Assembly (NCBI GenBank): GCA_947500275.1
Contig: CANMSW010000142.1
Coordinates: 1-6,140, forward strand
Origin: Bacteriovoracaceae bacterium
GTDB lineage: Bacteria > Bdellovibrionota > UBA1018
Reading direction: 5' to 3'
Length of the DNA: 6,140 bases
Of this stretch, positions 5,990 through 6,140 are shown in pieces. Below the pieces are notes generated by a model. It did not search any database, had not been told where the DNA came from, and was given only the letters and a program-made list of their open reading frames with translations. The number at the start of each line of letters is the position of its first letter. Position 1 is the first letter of the stretch. The position numbers and the translations under genes are program-made.

Positions 5990-6140
5990 ATGGCAAAGGT
6001 AATAGTAATTGACGACTCAGAAACTCTTCGTACACAAATCCGCCGGGACCTCGAAGCCTCCGGCCATACCGTAGTCGAAGGAACGGACGGAGTGCACGGT
6101 CTGGAAGTCATCCAATCTACGGCTGATGCACGCCTCGTCA
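5990..6140 (+). CDS. CheY-like response regulator receiver domain (3' partial)
   Basis: Only the first 50 codons are in the window; the gene runs off the right edge. The N-terminus MAKVIVIDDSETLR is the typical first strand and acidic pocket of a receiver domain, with Asp8 and Asp9 as Mg2+-binding residues. It is followed by helix 1 (IRRDLEASGHTVVEG) and the TDGVHGLEVI segment matching the usual DGxEGL motif. The phospho-acceptor Asp, expected a few residues after codon 50, is not visible. The family role is to accept phosphate from a histidine kinase or Hpt domain and change output. Starting with Met-Ala-Lys directly before strand 1 suggests a CheY-type single-domain protein, but an output domain further on cannot be excluded. 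The nearest kinase gene is the plus-strand CheA-like gene, separated by the redox operon; pairing is speculative. Confidence 0.9.
   Translation, partial: MAKVIVIDDSETLRTQIRRDLEASGHTVVEGTDGVHGLEVIQSTADARLV

Overview
The window looks like chromosomal DNA from a free-living, motile Gram-negative bacterium. It encodes an outer-membrane-type beta-barrel, lipoproteins, several c-type cytochromes and CheA/CheY-type signalling proteins. Moderate GC content and protein style would suit a Bdellovibrionota or other former-deltaproteobacterial lineage. That placement is a guess from style, not a marker-gene result.

Layout. (1) Positions 1-2618 (+): the 3' part of a large CheA-like histidine kinase, open at the left edge. 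It has a helical N-terminal region I do not recognise, a CheA-type ATPase, and three tandem phosphotransfer (Hpt) domains at the C-terminus where CheA normally has its CheW-like domain. The three phospho-acceptor histidines are exactly 112 codons apart. (2) Positions 2619-2669: a short convergent gap with a GC-rich stem. (3) Positions 2670-5607 (-): four tightly spaced genes, in transcription order a diheme cytochrome lipoprotein, a secreted YceI-family protein, a cytochrome/beta-barrel fusion, and a monoheme cytochrome c lipoprotein. (4) Positions 5608-5989: a 382-bp divergent intergenic region with a good sigma70-like promoter for the minus-strand operon, a -10 element and Shine-Dalgarno for the plus-strand gene, and several inverted repeats. 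(5) Positions 5990-6140 (+): the first 50 codons of a CheY-like receiver protein, cut by the right edge.

How the parts may work together. All four minus-strand products are predicted to be exported. Three carry CxxCH heme-attachment motifs (four hemes in total), one of these is also an outer-membrane-type barrel, and both lipoproteins lack Asp at +2, which by the E. coli Lol rule favours the outer membrane. The most interesting reading is a small outer-membrane electron-transfer module, analogous in principle to porin-cytochrome conduits, with YceI as a possible isoprenoid or quinone binder. This is inference. The flanking kinase and receiver are on the opposite strand and may simply be neighbours, although a phosphorelay controlling or sensing the redox module is possible.
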